A stretch of 64,000 nucleotides of DNA from JAGPDF01 sp052035735 (GTDB lineage: Bacteria; Acidobacteriota; Thermoanaerobaculia; Multivoradales; JAGPDF01): NCBI GenBank assembly GCA_052035735.1, contig JBPOHI010000150.1:16045-80044 (forward strand), in the 5' to 3' direction. Below the pieces are notes generated by a model, which saw only the letters and a program-made list of their open reading frames with translations, made no database searches and was not told the origin of the DNA. Both the position numbers and the translations under genes were made by a program. Of this stretch, positions 35,676 through 44,021 are shown piece by piece. The first letter of the stretch is position 1. Every line of letters starts with the position of its first letter.

Positions 35676-36791
35676 ATGGTCGGCAAGTCCGTGGACGATG
35701 CGACGGCGGCGCAGGCGACGGCGATCGAGGTCGATCGTGTGTCGCGGCGATTCGGTGCCTTCCAGGCGCTCGACGAAGTGAGCTTGACCATTCGCGAAGG
35801 GGAGTTCTTCTCGCTCCTCGGACCTTCCGGCTGCGGCAAGACGACGCTGCTGCGGATCATCGGCGGTCTCGATCTGCCCGACGCGGGCACCATCCGGATC
35901 TGCGGCGTCGACGCGCGCGAGATCCCCGCCCACAAGCGCCCGGTCAACACCGTCTTCCAGTCGTACGCGCTGTTTCCCCATCTCTCGGTACGCGACAACG
36001 TCGCCTTCGGTCTGCGGATGAAGAAGGTCGCCGCCGCCGAGATCGCCACCCGCGTCGAAGAGGCGCTCGCCATGGTGCAGATCGCGAGCTTCGCCGACCG
36101 CAAACCGGCGCAGCTCTCCGGCGGGCAGAAGCAGCGCGTGGCGCTGGCCCGGGCGCTCATCAACCGGCCCAAGGTACTGCTTCTCGACGAGCCCCTGGGA
36201 GCCCTCGACCTCAAGCTGCGCAAGGAGTTGCAGGTGGAGCTCCTCGCTCTGCAGCGCGCCGTCGGCATCACCTTCATCTTCGTCACCCACGACCAGGAGG
36301 AGGCGCTGGTGCTGTCGGATCGCATCGCGGTGATGCGCGCCGGGAAGATCGAGCAGCTGGGTGAAGCGGAGGCGCTCTACGAACGGCCGCGCAACCGCTT
36401 CGTCTCGCAGTTCCTCGGCTCGTGCAACCTGCTCGAAGGGGAGATCGGCGGCGAGGAGGACGGGGAGCTCCGCGTCTCGACTCCCTACGGCACGATGTAC
36501 GCCGCGCGGACGGGTGCGGAGCTCGCGCCGGGGCGCAAGGTGACGCTCGCGGTGCGTCCCGAGAAGGTCGCGATCGCCTCGCCCGGCGAGGCCGGCACCA
36601 ACAAAGTCCCGGGCACCGTCGAGCAGTTGATCTACATCGGTTCCGAAACCCACTACATCCTGTCGACGCCCGGCGGCAAGCTCACGGCCTACGTCATGAA
36701 CTCCCTGCTCGGCCCCCTCGGCCTGGAGATCGGCGATCGTGTGACCGCCTACATCCCGTCCTCGGCGCTGCTCGTGCTGGAGGACGGATGA
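35676..36791 (+). CDS. potA: Spermidine/putrescine ABC transporter ATPase (PotA/PotG-like)
   Basis: 371 residues. Walker A GPSGCGKTT (49-57), signature LSGGQ (147-151), Walker B LLLDEPLGALD and a switch His in FVTHDQEEAL. The ~110-residue C-terminal extension is the TOBE regulatory domain of the polyamine/maltose subfamily, with LAVRPEKVAI. VNTVFQSYALFPHLSV is the PotA-type Q-loop. AAGGGG seven bases before ATG 35676. Its stop overlaps the potB start, and the four genes to 39644 form one importer. It powers uptake of putrescine or spermidine across the inner membrane. Confidence 0.9.
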   Translation: MVGKSVDDATAAQATAIEVDRVSRRFGAFQALDEVSLTIREGEFFSLLGPSGCGKTTLLRIIGGLDLPDAGTIRICGVDAREIPAHKRPVNTVFQSYALFPHLSVRDNVAFGLRMKKVAAAEIATRVEEALAMVQIASFADRKPAQLSGGQKQRVALARALINRPKVLLLDEPLGALDLKLRKELQVELLALQRAVGITFIFVTHDQEEALVLSDRIAVMRAGKIEQLGEAEALYERPRNRFVSQFLGSCNLLEGEIGGEEDGELRVSTPYGTMYAARTGAELAPGRKVTLAVRPEKVAIASPGEAGTNKVPGTVEQLIYIGSETHYILSTPGGKLTAYVMNSLLGPLGLEIGDRVTAYIPSSALLVLEDG

Positions 36792-37744
36792 CGGCACCCG
36801 GAACGGCCGGCGGCGCGAAGAGCCCGGCGCCGGCGAAGGGCGAGGTCCGCTTCGGCGAGCACCTGACCGCTGGCATGCAGGTGGTGCGTTCGGCGATGAC
36901 CAGTGGACCGGGAATCGCCTGGGTGTCGCTCTTCCTGCTCCTGCCGCTCATCGGTATCGGTTTCATCAGCTTCATGACCCGAGGTGCGAACGGCGAAATC
37001 CAGTGGCCGCTCACCCTCGCCAACTACCACCGGCTCGCCGGCTTCGGACTGCTCGGGTTCGATCCGCAGTATCCGCAGATCATCCTGCGTAGCCTCGTCC
37101 TCGGCGCCGGGACGACGTTGGCCTGCCTCGCCGCCGCCTTTCCGCTCGCTTTCTTCATCGCCGGCCAGCCCGAGCGGCGCAAACAGATCGCGCTGGTCCT
37201 GGTGGTCATCCCGTTCTGGACGAACCTGCTCATCCGCACCTACGCCTGGCAGATCCTGCTCGGCCCGGACAGCACCCTGGCCGGGATCGCCTCGGCGCTC
37301 GGCCTGTCGGAGCCCGGCATGCCGCTCTACCCCTCCACGTTCGCCGTCTACATCGGCATGCTCTGCGCCTACCTGCCGTTCCTCGTACTGCCGCTCTACA
37401 CCGCGGTCGAGAAGATCGACTGGTCGATCGCCGAGGCGGCGGCCGACCTGGGCGCTGACCGCCTGCGCGTCTTCCGCCACGCCATCCTGCCGCAGCTCAC
37501 GCCGGGCATGGTCGCCGGGATCATCCTGGTCTTCATTCCCGCCACCGGCCAGTTCGTCGTCCCCGACCTGCTGGGCGGCGCCAAGACGGTGATGCTCGGC
37601 AACGCGATCCAGCAGCAGTTCGGTCCGTCGCGCGACTGGCCGTTCGGTTCGGCGATCGCCTTCGTCGGCATGTCGGTCGTCCTGCTCGGACTCTTCCTGC
37701 AGTCGCGTTACAGCTCGTCGAAGGGCGAGGAGGGCCTCCTGTGA
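36788..37744 (+). CDS. potB: Polyamine ABC transporter permease (PotB/PotH-like)
   Basis: 318 residues with six predicted membrane helices after a soluble N-terminal ~40 residues. The cytoplasmic EAA loop reads AEAAADLGADRLRVFRHAILPQLTPG, the site that contacts the ATPase. LIRTYAWQILLG and FIPATGQFVVPDLLGG are typical of PotB/PotH. ATGA overlap with potA and GTGA overlap with potC show translational coupling. Confidence 0.9.
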   Translation: MTAPGTAGGAKSPAPAKGEVRFGEHLTAGMQVVRSAMTSGPGIAWVSLFLLLPLIGIGFISFMTRGANGEIQWPLTLANYHRLAGFGLLGFDPQYPQIILRSLVLGAGTTLACLAAAFPLAFFIAGQPERRKQIALVLVVIPFWTNLLIRTYAWQILLGPDSTLAGIASALGLSEPGMPLYPSTFAVYIGMLCAYLPFLVLPLYTAVEKIDWSIAEAAADLGADRLRVFRHAILPQLTPGMVAGIILVFIPATGQFVVPDLLGGAKTVMLGNAIQQQFGPSRDWPFGSAIAFVGMSVVLLGLFLQSRYSSSKGEEGLL

Positions 37745-38547
37745 GGCGGATCTCGCTCCCGCTCTGGCTGGTCTCGGCGTTCCTCTACGCCTTCCTCTAC
37801 GCTCCGATCGTCGTCGTCATCGTCTACTCGTTCAACGCCTCGCGCTACGGCGGCCCGTGGCGCGGCTTCACCACCGAGTGGTACCCGTCGCTGCTCGACA
37901 ACGAGGACAAGCTGCTGGCGGCGAAGAACACCTTCATTCTCGCCTTCGTCAGCACCGGGATCGCCACCGTCCTCGGCACCATGCTGGGCTACGGCCTGTC
38001 GCGCTACCGCTTTCCGGGCAAGAAGCTGTTCTCCTTTCTGATGTACATCCCGGTGGTCATCCCGGACATCGTGATGGCGGTCGCGATGCTGATGTTCTAC
38101 GCCCTGGTGCGCGACCAGCTCGGGCTCTTCTCGCTCGGCATGACCACGATGGTGCTGTCGCACGTCACCTTCCAGATCCCCTTCGTCGCGATCGTCGTCC
38201 GCTCCCGTCTGGTCGGCATGGACCCGGCGGTCGAAGAGGCGGCGCACGATCTCGGCGCGACCTCCTGGCAGACCTTCTGGCACGTGACGTTCCCGATGAT
38301 CCTTCCGGCCGTCGTCGCCGGCGGAATGCTCGCCTTCACCTTGAGCCTCGACGATTTCGTGGTCAGCTTCTTCACCACCGGACCGGGCTCGACGACCCTG
38401 CCCATCCTGATCTACTCTTCGGTCAAACGCGGCATCACGCCGGACATCAACGCCCTGTCGACGCTGATCGTCCTGGTGTCGATCGTCGCCACCGTCGCGG
38501 TGACGCTGCTCCAGCGCCCCCGCCGCCCCTCGGGAGAATCGTCATGA
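37741..38547 (+). CDS. potC: Polyamine ABC transporter permease (PotC/PotI-like)
   Basis: 268 residues, GTG start at 37741 overlapping the potB stop. Six helices; opening ...APIVVVIVYSFNASRYGGPWRG is characteristic of PotC/PotI, and the EAA loop is EEAAHDLGATSWQTFWHVTFPMILPA. SLDDFVVSFFTTGPGSTTLP near the C-terminus is the usual last periplasmic loop. It pairs with PotB to form the membrane channel. The stop overlaps the potD start. Confidence 0.9.
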   Translation: MRRISLPLWLVSAFLYAFLYAPIVVVIVYSFNASRYGGPWRGFTTEWYPSLLDNEDKLLAAKNTFILAFVSTGIATVLGTMLGYGLSRYRFPGKKLFSFLMYIPVVIPDIVMAVAMLMFYALVRDQLGLFSLGMTTMVLSHVTFQIPFVAIVVRSRLVGMDPAVEEAAHDLGATSWQTFWHVTFPMILPAVVAGGMLAFTLSLDDFVVSFFTTGPGSTTLPILIYSSVKRGITPDINALSTLIVLVSIVATVAVTLLQRPRRPSGESS

Positions 38548-39644
38548 AGAAGCGCCTCCACGCCGCAGCCGCCATCGCCTTCGCCGTCGCCACCCTCGCC
38601 GGATGTGCCAAGAAGGACGCCGCTCCGGCCGCAGCCGGCCAGGCTCCCGCCGTGGCCGCCGCTTCTTCCGAGCCCTGCAAGCTCAACCTGTTCATCTGGA
38701 GCGAGTACATCGATCCCGAGATCGTCACCAGCTTCGAGAAGGAGTACGCCTGCAAGGTGACGGTCGACCTCTACGAGGACAACGAGTCGATGATGTCGAA
38801 GCTCCAGGGCGGCGGCACGGCGCTCTACGACATCGTGGTACCCGGCCAGTACCTGATTCCGGTGATGGCGAAGCTCGGGCTGCTGGCGGAGCTCCGGCAC
38901 GCGAACATCCCGAATCTCGCCAATCTCGACGACAAGTTCGTCAACCCGGTCTTCGATCCGGGCAACAAGTACTCCGCCGCCTACCAGTGGGGCACGGTCG
39001 GCATCTACCTGCGCAAGAAGCCGGGCAAGGCGGTCGACGAGACCTGGGGCCTGATGTTCGACAAGCAGCAGCAGTACGGCTCGTTCCTGCTCATGGACTC
39101 GGTACGCGAGATGCTCGGCTCGATGGCGAAGTACAAGGGGCTGAGCGTCAACTCGACCAGCCTCGACGACCTGCGCGCGCAGTCGGCCGCGCTCGGCGAC
39201 GCCAAGCAGCGCTCGCAGGGTTTCGAGGGGGGCGTGGGCGGCAAGAACAAGGTCCTCGCCAAGGCGGTCGACGCCGCGGTGGTCTATAACGGCGACGCCG
39301 TGCGCGGCATGGCCGACGACCCCGAGACCTACTACTTCGTGCCGCGCGAAGGCGGCGTGCTCTGGCTCGACAACCTCGCCGTCCCCTCGCAGGCGCCGCA
39401 TCGCGATGTCGCCGAGAAGTTCATCAACTACATCCTCGACGCCAAGATCGGCGCGCAGCTGTCGAACTTCAACCAGTACGCCACGCCGAACAAGGCCGCC
39501 AAGGCTTTCATCACGCCGGCGGACCTCGCCAATCCGGCGATCTACCCGTCCGCCGAAATGATGGGAAAGCTCGAGTTCGTCAACGACCTGGGCGATGCCA
39601 ACAAGCTCTATGACGAGGTCTGGACGCAGGTGAAGTCGAAGTAG
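38544..39644 (+). CDS. potD: Polyamine-binding lipoprotein (PotD/PotF-like)
   Basis: 366 residues. A lipoprotein signal (AVATLAGC at ~20-26) is followed by an Ala/Pro linker and the binding-protein fold: LNLFIWSEYIDPEIVTSFEK, YDIVVPGQYLIPVMAK, YSAAYQWGTVGIYLRK, WLDNLAVPSQAPH and FINYILDAKIGAQLSN. These match PotD/PotF, the periplasmic receptors for spermidine or putrescine. Which amine is bound depends on few pocket residues that cannot be judged by eye. ATGA overlap with potC. Confidence 0.88.
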   Translation: MKKRLHAAAAIAFAVATLAGCAKKDAAPAAAGQAPAVAAASSEPCKLNLFIWSEYIDPEIVTSFEKEYACKVTVDLYEDNESMMSKLQGGGTALYDIVVPGQYLIPVMAKLGLLAELRHANIPNLANLDDKFVNPVFDPGNKYSAAYQWGTVGIYLRKKPGKAVDETWGLMFDKQQQYGSFLLMDSVREMLGSMAKYKGLSVNSTSLDDLRAQSAALGDAKQRSQGFEGGVGGKNKVLAKAVDAAVVYNGDAVRGMADDPETYYFVPREGGVLWLDNLAVPSQAPHRDVAEKFINYILDAKIGAQLSNFNQYATPNKAAKAFITPADLANPAIYPSAEMMGKLEFVNDLGDANKLYDEVWTQVKSK

Positions 39645-39683
39645 GGCGCCGCCGGTCGGCGTCCCGGACCTCGACCCCTCGTC

Positions 39684-42146
39684 ATGACGCCGCCCACGCC
39701 ACCTCCCGGGGAGCCCTCCGGTCCGTCGACGCCCGCGCAGGAGCTCGCCCTGCTGCAGGCCGTGCTCGACTCGACCGCGGACGGGCTCCTCGTCGTCGAC
39801 GCCGCAGGCAGGATCGTCCGTTTCAATCGTCGGTTCACCGAACTCTGGCGATTGCCGGCGGAGATCCTCGCCAGCGGCGACGACGAGCGAGCGCTCGCCT
39901 TCGTCCTCTCGCAGCTCGCCGAGCCCGAGGCCTTCCTCACCAAGGTCCGCGAGCTCTACTCCCAGCCGGATGCGTCCAGCGAGGACCTTCTCCACTTCAA
40001 GGACCGCCGGGTCTTCGAGCGCATCTCCGTGCCGCGCGTGGTTCAGGGGGTCGCCGACGGCAGGATCTGGAGCTTTCGCGACGTCACCCGCCGCTATCGC
40101 AGCGAGATCGTCCGCGACGCCGCCTACCGCATTGCGGTCGCGGCGCAGAAAACGCGCGAGCTGCCCGAGCTCTGCGTCGCGATCCACGAGGTCGTGCGCG
40201 GCCTCATGCCGGCGGAGAACTTCTACATCGCGCTGCACGACCGTGCCCGCGGCCTGCTGAGCTTCCCCTATTTCGTCGATACCCGCGAGCCCACTCCGGA
40301 GCCCGCGCCGCTCGGCCGCGGCTTCACCGAATTCGTCCTGCGCACCGGCCAGCCGCTGCTCGCCACCGGCGATCTGGCGGAAGAGCTTCGCCTCCGCGGC
40401 GAGGTCGAGCTCGTCGGACCGCCGTCGATCGACTGGCTCGGCGTGCCGCTGTCCGGCGAAGAGGGCACGATCGGCGCGATCGTCGTGCAGAGCTACGACG
40501 GCGAGCCCCGGCTCACCGCCGAAGACCTGGAGCTCCTCGTCTTCGTCTCCGGACAGATCGCCCTGGTACTACGCCGGCGGCTCGCCGCCGACATCCTGCG
40601 CGAGCGCGAGACGCGCCTGCACTTGCTGCTGGCGCAGCTGCCCGCCTTGCTCTGGACCACCGATCGCGACCTGCGCTATACCTCCACCGAAGGCAGTGCC
40701 CTGGCCACCCTGGGATTGCAGCCCGGCGCCGGCGTCGGTCTCACCATTTACGAGATGTTCGAGACCCGGGACGAGACACTGCCCGCCGTCGCCGTGCATC
40801 GGCACGCACTCTCTGGCCAATCGGGCAGCTACGAGCAGGCGTGGGCGGCCCGCATCTATTCCTGCCACGTCGAACCTCTGCGCGACCCGGAAGGAGTCAT
40901 CGTCGGCACCATCGGCGCGGCGATCGACATCACCGAGCGCAAGGCGCTCGAGGAGGAGCTGCGGCAGTCGCAGAAGATGGAAGCGATCGGGCGCCTCGCC
41001 GGGGGCGTGGCGCACGACTTCAACAATCTGCTGACCTCGATCCTCGGCGGCAGCAGCCTGGTCCTCGACCGGCTCGAGGCGGCGCCCGCCTCCGCCCAGG
41101 ACCCCACGCTGCGCTCCGAGGTCGAACAGATCCAGGCGGCGGCCGAGCGCGCCGCGTCGCTCACCCAGCAGCTGCTCGCCTTCAGCCGGCGACAGGTAGT
41201 GGAGCCGCGCGTGCTCGACCTCAATGCCGTCGCCCAGAACACCGCCCGAATGCTCGAACGGCTCCTCGGCGAGGAGATCCGCTTCGAGCTCACGCTCGAC
41301 CCGGCGATCGCTTCGGTGCGCGCCGACGAGGGGCAGCTGCACCAGGTGCTGCTCAACCTGGCGGTCAACGCCCGCGACGCTATGCCCGACGGCGGCACGC
41401 TGCGGATCGCGACCTCGACCCTCGAGGTCGGACGCCCGGGAGCTGTCCCGGCCCAGGCGGGCGCAGATATTCCCGCCGGGCGGTACTCCGTCCTGTCGGT
41501 GATCGACAGTGGCATCGGTATGAGCGAGCAGACCCTGGCGCACATCTTCGAGCCCTTCTTCACTACCAAGGAGAAGGGCAAGGGCACCGGCCTCGGGCTG
41601 GCGACGGTCTACGGCATCGTCTCGCAGAGCGGCGGCTTCGTCACCGCCGAGAGCGTCGAGGGCGGCGGCTCCACCTTCCGCGTTCTCCTGCCCGGACTCG
41701 CGACGGACGCCGTCGTGAGCTCGCCTTCGAGCGCTCCGCAGGGCGGCCGCGGCCACGGCGAGACCATCCTGCTCGTCGAGGACGAGAGCGCGGTCCGGGA
41801 CCTCGTCGCCACCGCGCTCGGCGACCGCGGCTATCGCATCCTCGCCGCCGCCGACGCCGACGAGGCGCTGCGCTGCGAGAGCGAACACCAGGGCGCGCTC
41901 GACCTCCTGATCACCGACGTCGTGATGCGCGGCATGCGCGGGCCGGAGCTCGCGCGCCGGATCCGCGAGCGCCGGCCCGGAATCCCGGTGCTCTTCATGT
42001 CGGGCTATCCGGATGACGCCATGGACAGCGGCGGCGCGCTCGAAGGCTGTACGGCCTTTCTCCAGAAGCCGTTCAGGGTGAGCGCGCTGGGCGCCAAGGT
42101 CGCCGAGGTGCTGCATTCCGCACCTACGCCGGCGGGGCCCCGCTGA
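39684..42146 (+). CDS. Hybrid sensor histidine kinase (PAS-GAF-PAS-HisKA-HATPase-REC)
   Basis: 820 residues. Order seen: PAS (LLQAVLDSTADGLLVVDAAG), GAF-like domain (RGLMPAENFYIALHD...), second PAS (LPALLWTTDRDLRYTS), HisKA with phospho-acceptor His444 in GGVAHDFNNLLTSIL, HATPase with NLAVNARDAMPDGG, DSGIGM and GKGTGLGLATVYGI, and a C-terminal receiver with Asp745 in LLITDVVMRG and FLQKPF. No transmembrane segment, so it is cytosolic and the signal is probably a small molecule or redox state. The HDFNN form of the H-box is typical of hybrid kinases whose output partner lies elsewhere; no DNA-binding regulator is adjacent. It follows potD after 39 bases and precedes an aminotransferase by four. 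Confidence 0.86.
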   Translation: MTPPTPPPGEPSGPSTPAQELALLQAVLDSTADGLLVVDAAGRIVRFNRRFTELWRLPAEILASGDDERALAFVLSQLAEPEAFLTKVRELYSQPDASSEDLLHFKDRRVFERISVPRVVQGVADGRIWSFRDVTRRYRSEIVRDAAYRIAVAAQKTRELPELCVAIHEVVRGLMPAENFYIALHDRARGLLSFPYFVDTREPTPEPAPLGRGFTEFVLRTGQPLLATGDLAEELRLRGEVELVGPPSIDWLGVPLSGEEGTIGAIVVQSYDGEPRLTAEDLELLVFVSGQIALVLRRRLAADILRERETRLHLLLAQLPALLWTTDRDLRYTSTEGSALATLGLQPGAGVGLTIYEMFETRDETLPAVAVHRHALSGQSGSYEQAWAARIYSCHVEPLRDPEGVIVGTIGAAIDITERKALEEELRQSQKMEAIGRLAGGVAHDFNNLLTSILGGSSLVLDRLEAAPASAQDPTLRSEVEQIQAAAERAASLTQQLLAFSRRQVVEPRVLDLNAVAQNTARMLERLLGEEIRFELTLDPAIASVRADEGQLHQVLLNLAVNARDAMPDGGTLRIATSTLEVGRPGAVPAQAGADIPAGRYSVLSVIDSGIGMSEQTLAHIFEPFFTTKEKGKGTGLGLATVYGIVSQSGGFVTAESVEGGGSTFRVLLPGLATDAVVSSPSSAPQGGRGHGETILLVEDESAVRDLVATALGDRGYRILAAADADEALRCESEHQGALDLLITDVVMRGMRGPELARRIRERRPGIPVLFMSGYPDDAMDSGGALEGCTAFLQKPFRVSALGAKVAEVLHSAPTPAGPR

Positions 42147-42150
42147 GGCG

Positions 42151-43512
42151 ATGCCGGTGCTCGATCGCCAGCGGCTGGACCGGCTCCTCGCGCGCGAGCA
42201 GGAGCGCTTCGAACGTGATCATCCCCGTTCGCTCGCGCTCGCCGCTCGCGCCCGCGCGCACCTGGCGGGGGGAGTACCGATGCCGTGGATGGTCCGCTGG
42301 CCGGGGGGCTCGCCCCTGTTCGTCGTTCGCGCCGCCGGTGCGCGCTTCGAAGACGTCGACGGCCGCGAGTACGTCGATTTCTGCCTCGGCGACACCGGTG
42401 CCATGACCGGCCATTCGCCGGCCGCGGCGGTGGCGGCGATCCGCGCCCAGCTCGACCGCGGCCTCACCTTCATGCTGCCAACCGAGGATTCGATCGCCGT
42501 CGGAGCGGAGCTCGCGCGACGCTTCGGCCTCCCCTACTGGCAGATTGCCACCACCGCGACCGACGCCAACCGCTTCGCGATCCGGCTCGCCCGACGGATC
42601 ACCGGCCGGCCGAAGATCCTGGTCTTCAACTGGTGCTACCACGGCACGGTCGACGAGACCTTCGCGGTGCTCGACGGCGGCCGCGTCGTCGCCCGCCCGG
42701 GCAATCTCGGTCCGCCGGTCGATCCGTCCCTGACCACGCGCGTCGTCGAGTGGAACGACTTTGCCGCGCTCGAGCGCGAGCTGGGCGCCGGCGATGTCGC
42801 CTGCGTCCTCGCCGAACCGGCGATGACCAACGTCGGCATCGTCCATCCGGCGCCCGGCTTCCATGCCCACCTGCGCGCCGCGACGCGCGCTGCCGGGACG
42901 CTCCTCGTCCTCGACGAGACGCACACGCTGTCGGCGGGACCGGGCGGCTGCACGCGCCGCGACGGCCTCGAGCCCGACATGATCACCGTCGGCAAGCCGC
43001 TCGCGAGCGGGCTCGCCGCGGCAGCCTACGGCTTCTCCTCGGCGGTCGCGGCCCGCGTCGCGGCGGAGATTCGTGTCGACGAGTCGGACACTGGCGGTAT
43101 CGGCGGCACGCTCGCCGGCAACGCCCTGGCGATGGCGGCGATGCGCGCCACGCTCGAGCACGTCCTGACCGACGAGGCCTACGAGGGAATGCTGGCGCTC
43201 GGCGAACGCTTCGAGGCCGGCGTCGAGGCCGCTGTCGCCGAGGCCCGGCTACCCTGGATCGTGCAGCGGCTCGGGGCGCGCGTCGAGTACTGGTTCCGCG
43301 AGCGCCCGCCGGCCAACGGCGGCGAGGCCGCGGCGAGCATCGACTCCGGGCTCGATCGATACATGCATCTGGCGATGCTCAACCGCGGCATCCTCATGAC
43401 CCCTTTCCACAACATGGCGCTGATCTGTCCGGCGACTTCGGTCGAGGACGTCGATCGCCACACCGCCGCGTTTCGCGAAGCGATCTCGGCGCTTCTGGGC
43501 GAGCCGGCGTGA
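42151..43512 (+). CDS. Class III aminotransferase, glutamate-1-semialdehyde aminomutase-like
   Basis: A 453-residue PLP enzyme. DVDGREYVDFCLGDTGAMTGHSP, ATTATDANRFAIRLAR, FNWCYHGTVDE, LVLDETHT (Asp to PLP nitrogen) and ITVGKPLASGLAAAAYGFS (PLP lysine) define the fold. It is nearer to the glutamate-1-semialdehyde 2,1-aminomutase branch than to PatA/GabT, but the substrate loop differs (GDTGAMTGHSP in place of a GxxxLGH form), so a heme-pathway role is doubtful and transamination of another amino acid or amine is more likely. It is four bases after the histidine kinase stop and overlaps the DUF985 gene by GTGA. Confidence 0.75.
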   Translation: MPVLDRQRLDRLLAREQERFERDHPRSLALAARARAHLAGGVPMPWMVRWPGGSPLFVVRAAGARFEDVDGREYVDFCLGDTGAMTGHSPAAAVAAIRAQLDRGLTFMLPTEDSIAVGAELARRFGLPYWQIATTATDANRFAIRLARRITGRPKILVFNWCYHGTVDETFAVLDGGRVVARPGNLGPPVDPSLTTRVVEWNDFAALERELGAGDVACVLAEPAMTNVGIVHPAPGFHAHLRAATRAAGTLLVLDETHTLSAGPGGCTRRDGLEPDMITVGKPLASGLAAAAYGFSSAVAARVAAEIRVDESDTGGIGGTLAGNALAMAAMRATLEHVLTDEAYEGMLALGERFEAGVEAAVAEARLPWIVQRLGARVEYWFRERPPANGGEAAASIDSGLDRYMHLAMLNRGILMTPFHNMALICPATSVEDVDRHTAAFREAISALLGEPA

Positions 43513-44021
43513 GACCCCCGCCCGCGACGCCCGAGATGCCCGCCCGGGCCGCAGCGCTCGTTCGCGAGCTGGCGCTCGCGCCGCATCCCGAGGGTGGCCA
43601 CTTCGCCGAGCTCTATCGTGCGCCGCGGCAGGTCGATCCTCTCGACGGCCGCAGCCACCGCAGCGCCCTTACCGGCATCTGGTTCCTGATGCTCGCCGGC
43701 CAGCGCAGCGCCTGGCACGTCGTCGATTCGGACGAGATCTGGCTGCATTTCGAAGGTTGCGACGTGCGACTGTGGACGTTCGATGCCGGCAGCAGGGTCG
43801 TGCGCGCAGAGCTGCTGGGTCCGCTCGCCGCCGGACGTTCGCCGCAGCGCATCGTCCCGGCCGGAATCTGGCAGGCGGCCGAGCCCCTGGGCGACTACTC
43901 GCTCACCGGTGCCTGTGTCGGACCCGGCTTCGACTTCGCCGACTTCCGCATGATGGCCGACGACTCCGGGGCGCTGGCCACCCTCGCTCAGGCGGATCGG
44001 GATCTGCTCAGGCTGGTCTGA
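43509..44021 (+). CDS. DUF985 cupin-like protein
   Basis: 170 residues from GTG 43509. LVRELALAPHPEGGHFAELY, SALTGIWFLMLAGQRSAWH, SDEIWLHFEG, and PAGIWQAAEPLGDYSL with VGPGFDFADFRM match the DUF985/cupin_5 family, a single-domain beta-barrel of unknown reaction. Some relatives are epimerase-like. GTGA overlap with the aminotransferase and direct abutment with the following kinase gene suggest cotranslation. Confidence 0.8.
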   Translation: MRPPPATPEMPARAAALVRELALAPHPEGGHFAELYRAPRQVDPLDGRSHRSALTGIWFLMLAGQRSAWHVVDSDEIWLHFEGCDVRLWTFDAGSRVVRAELLGPLAAGRSPQRIVPAGIWQAAEPLGDYSLTGACVGPGFDFADFRMMADDSGALATLAQADRDLLRLV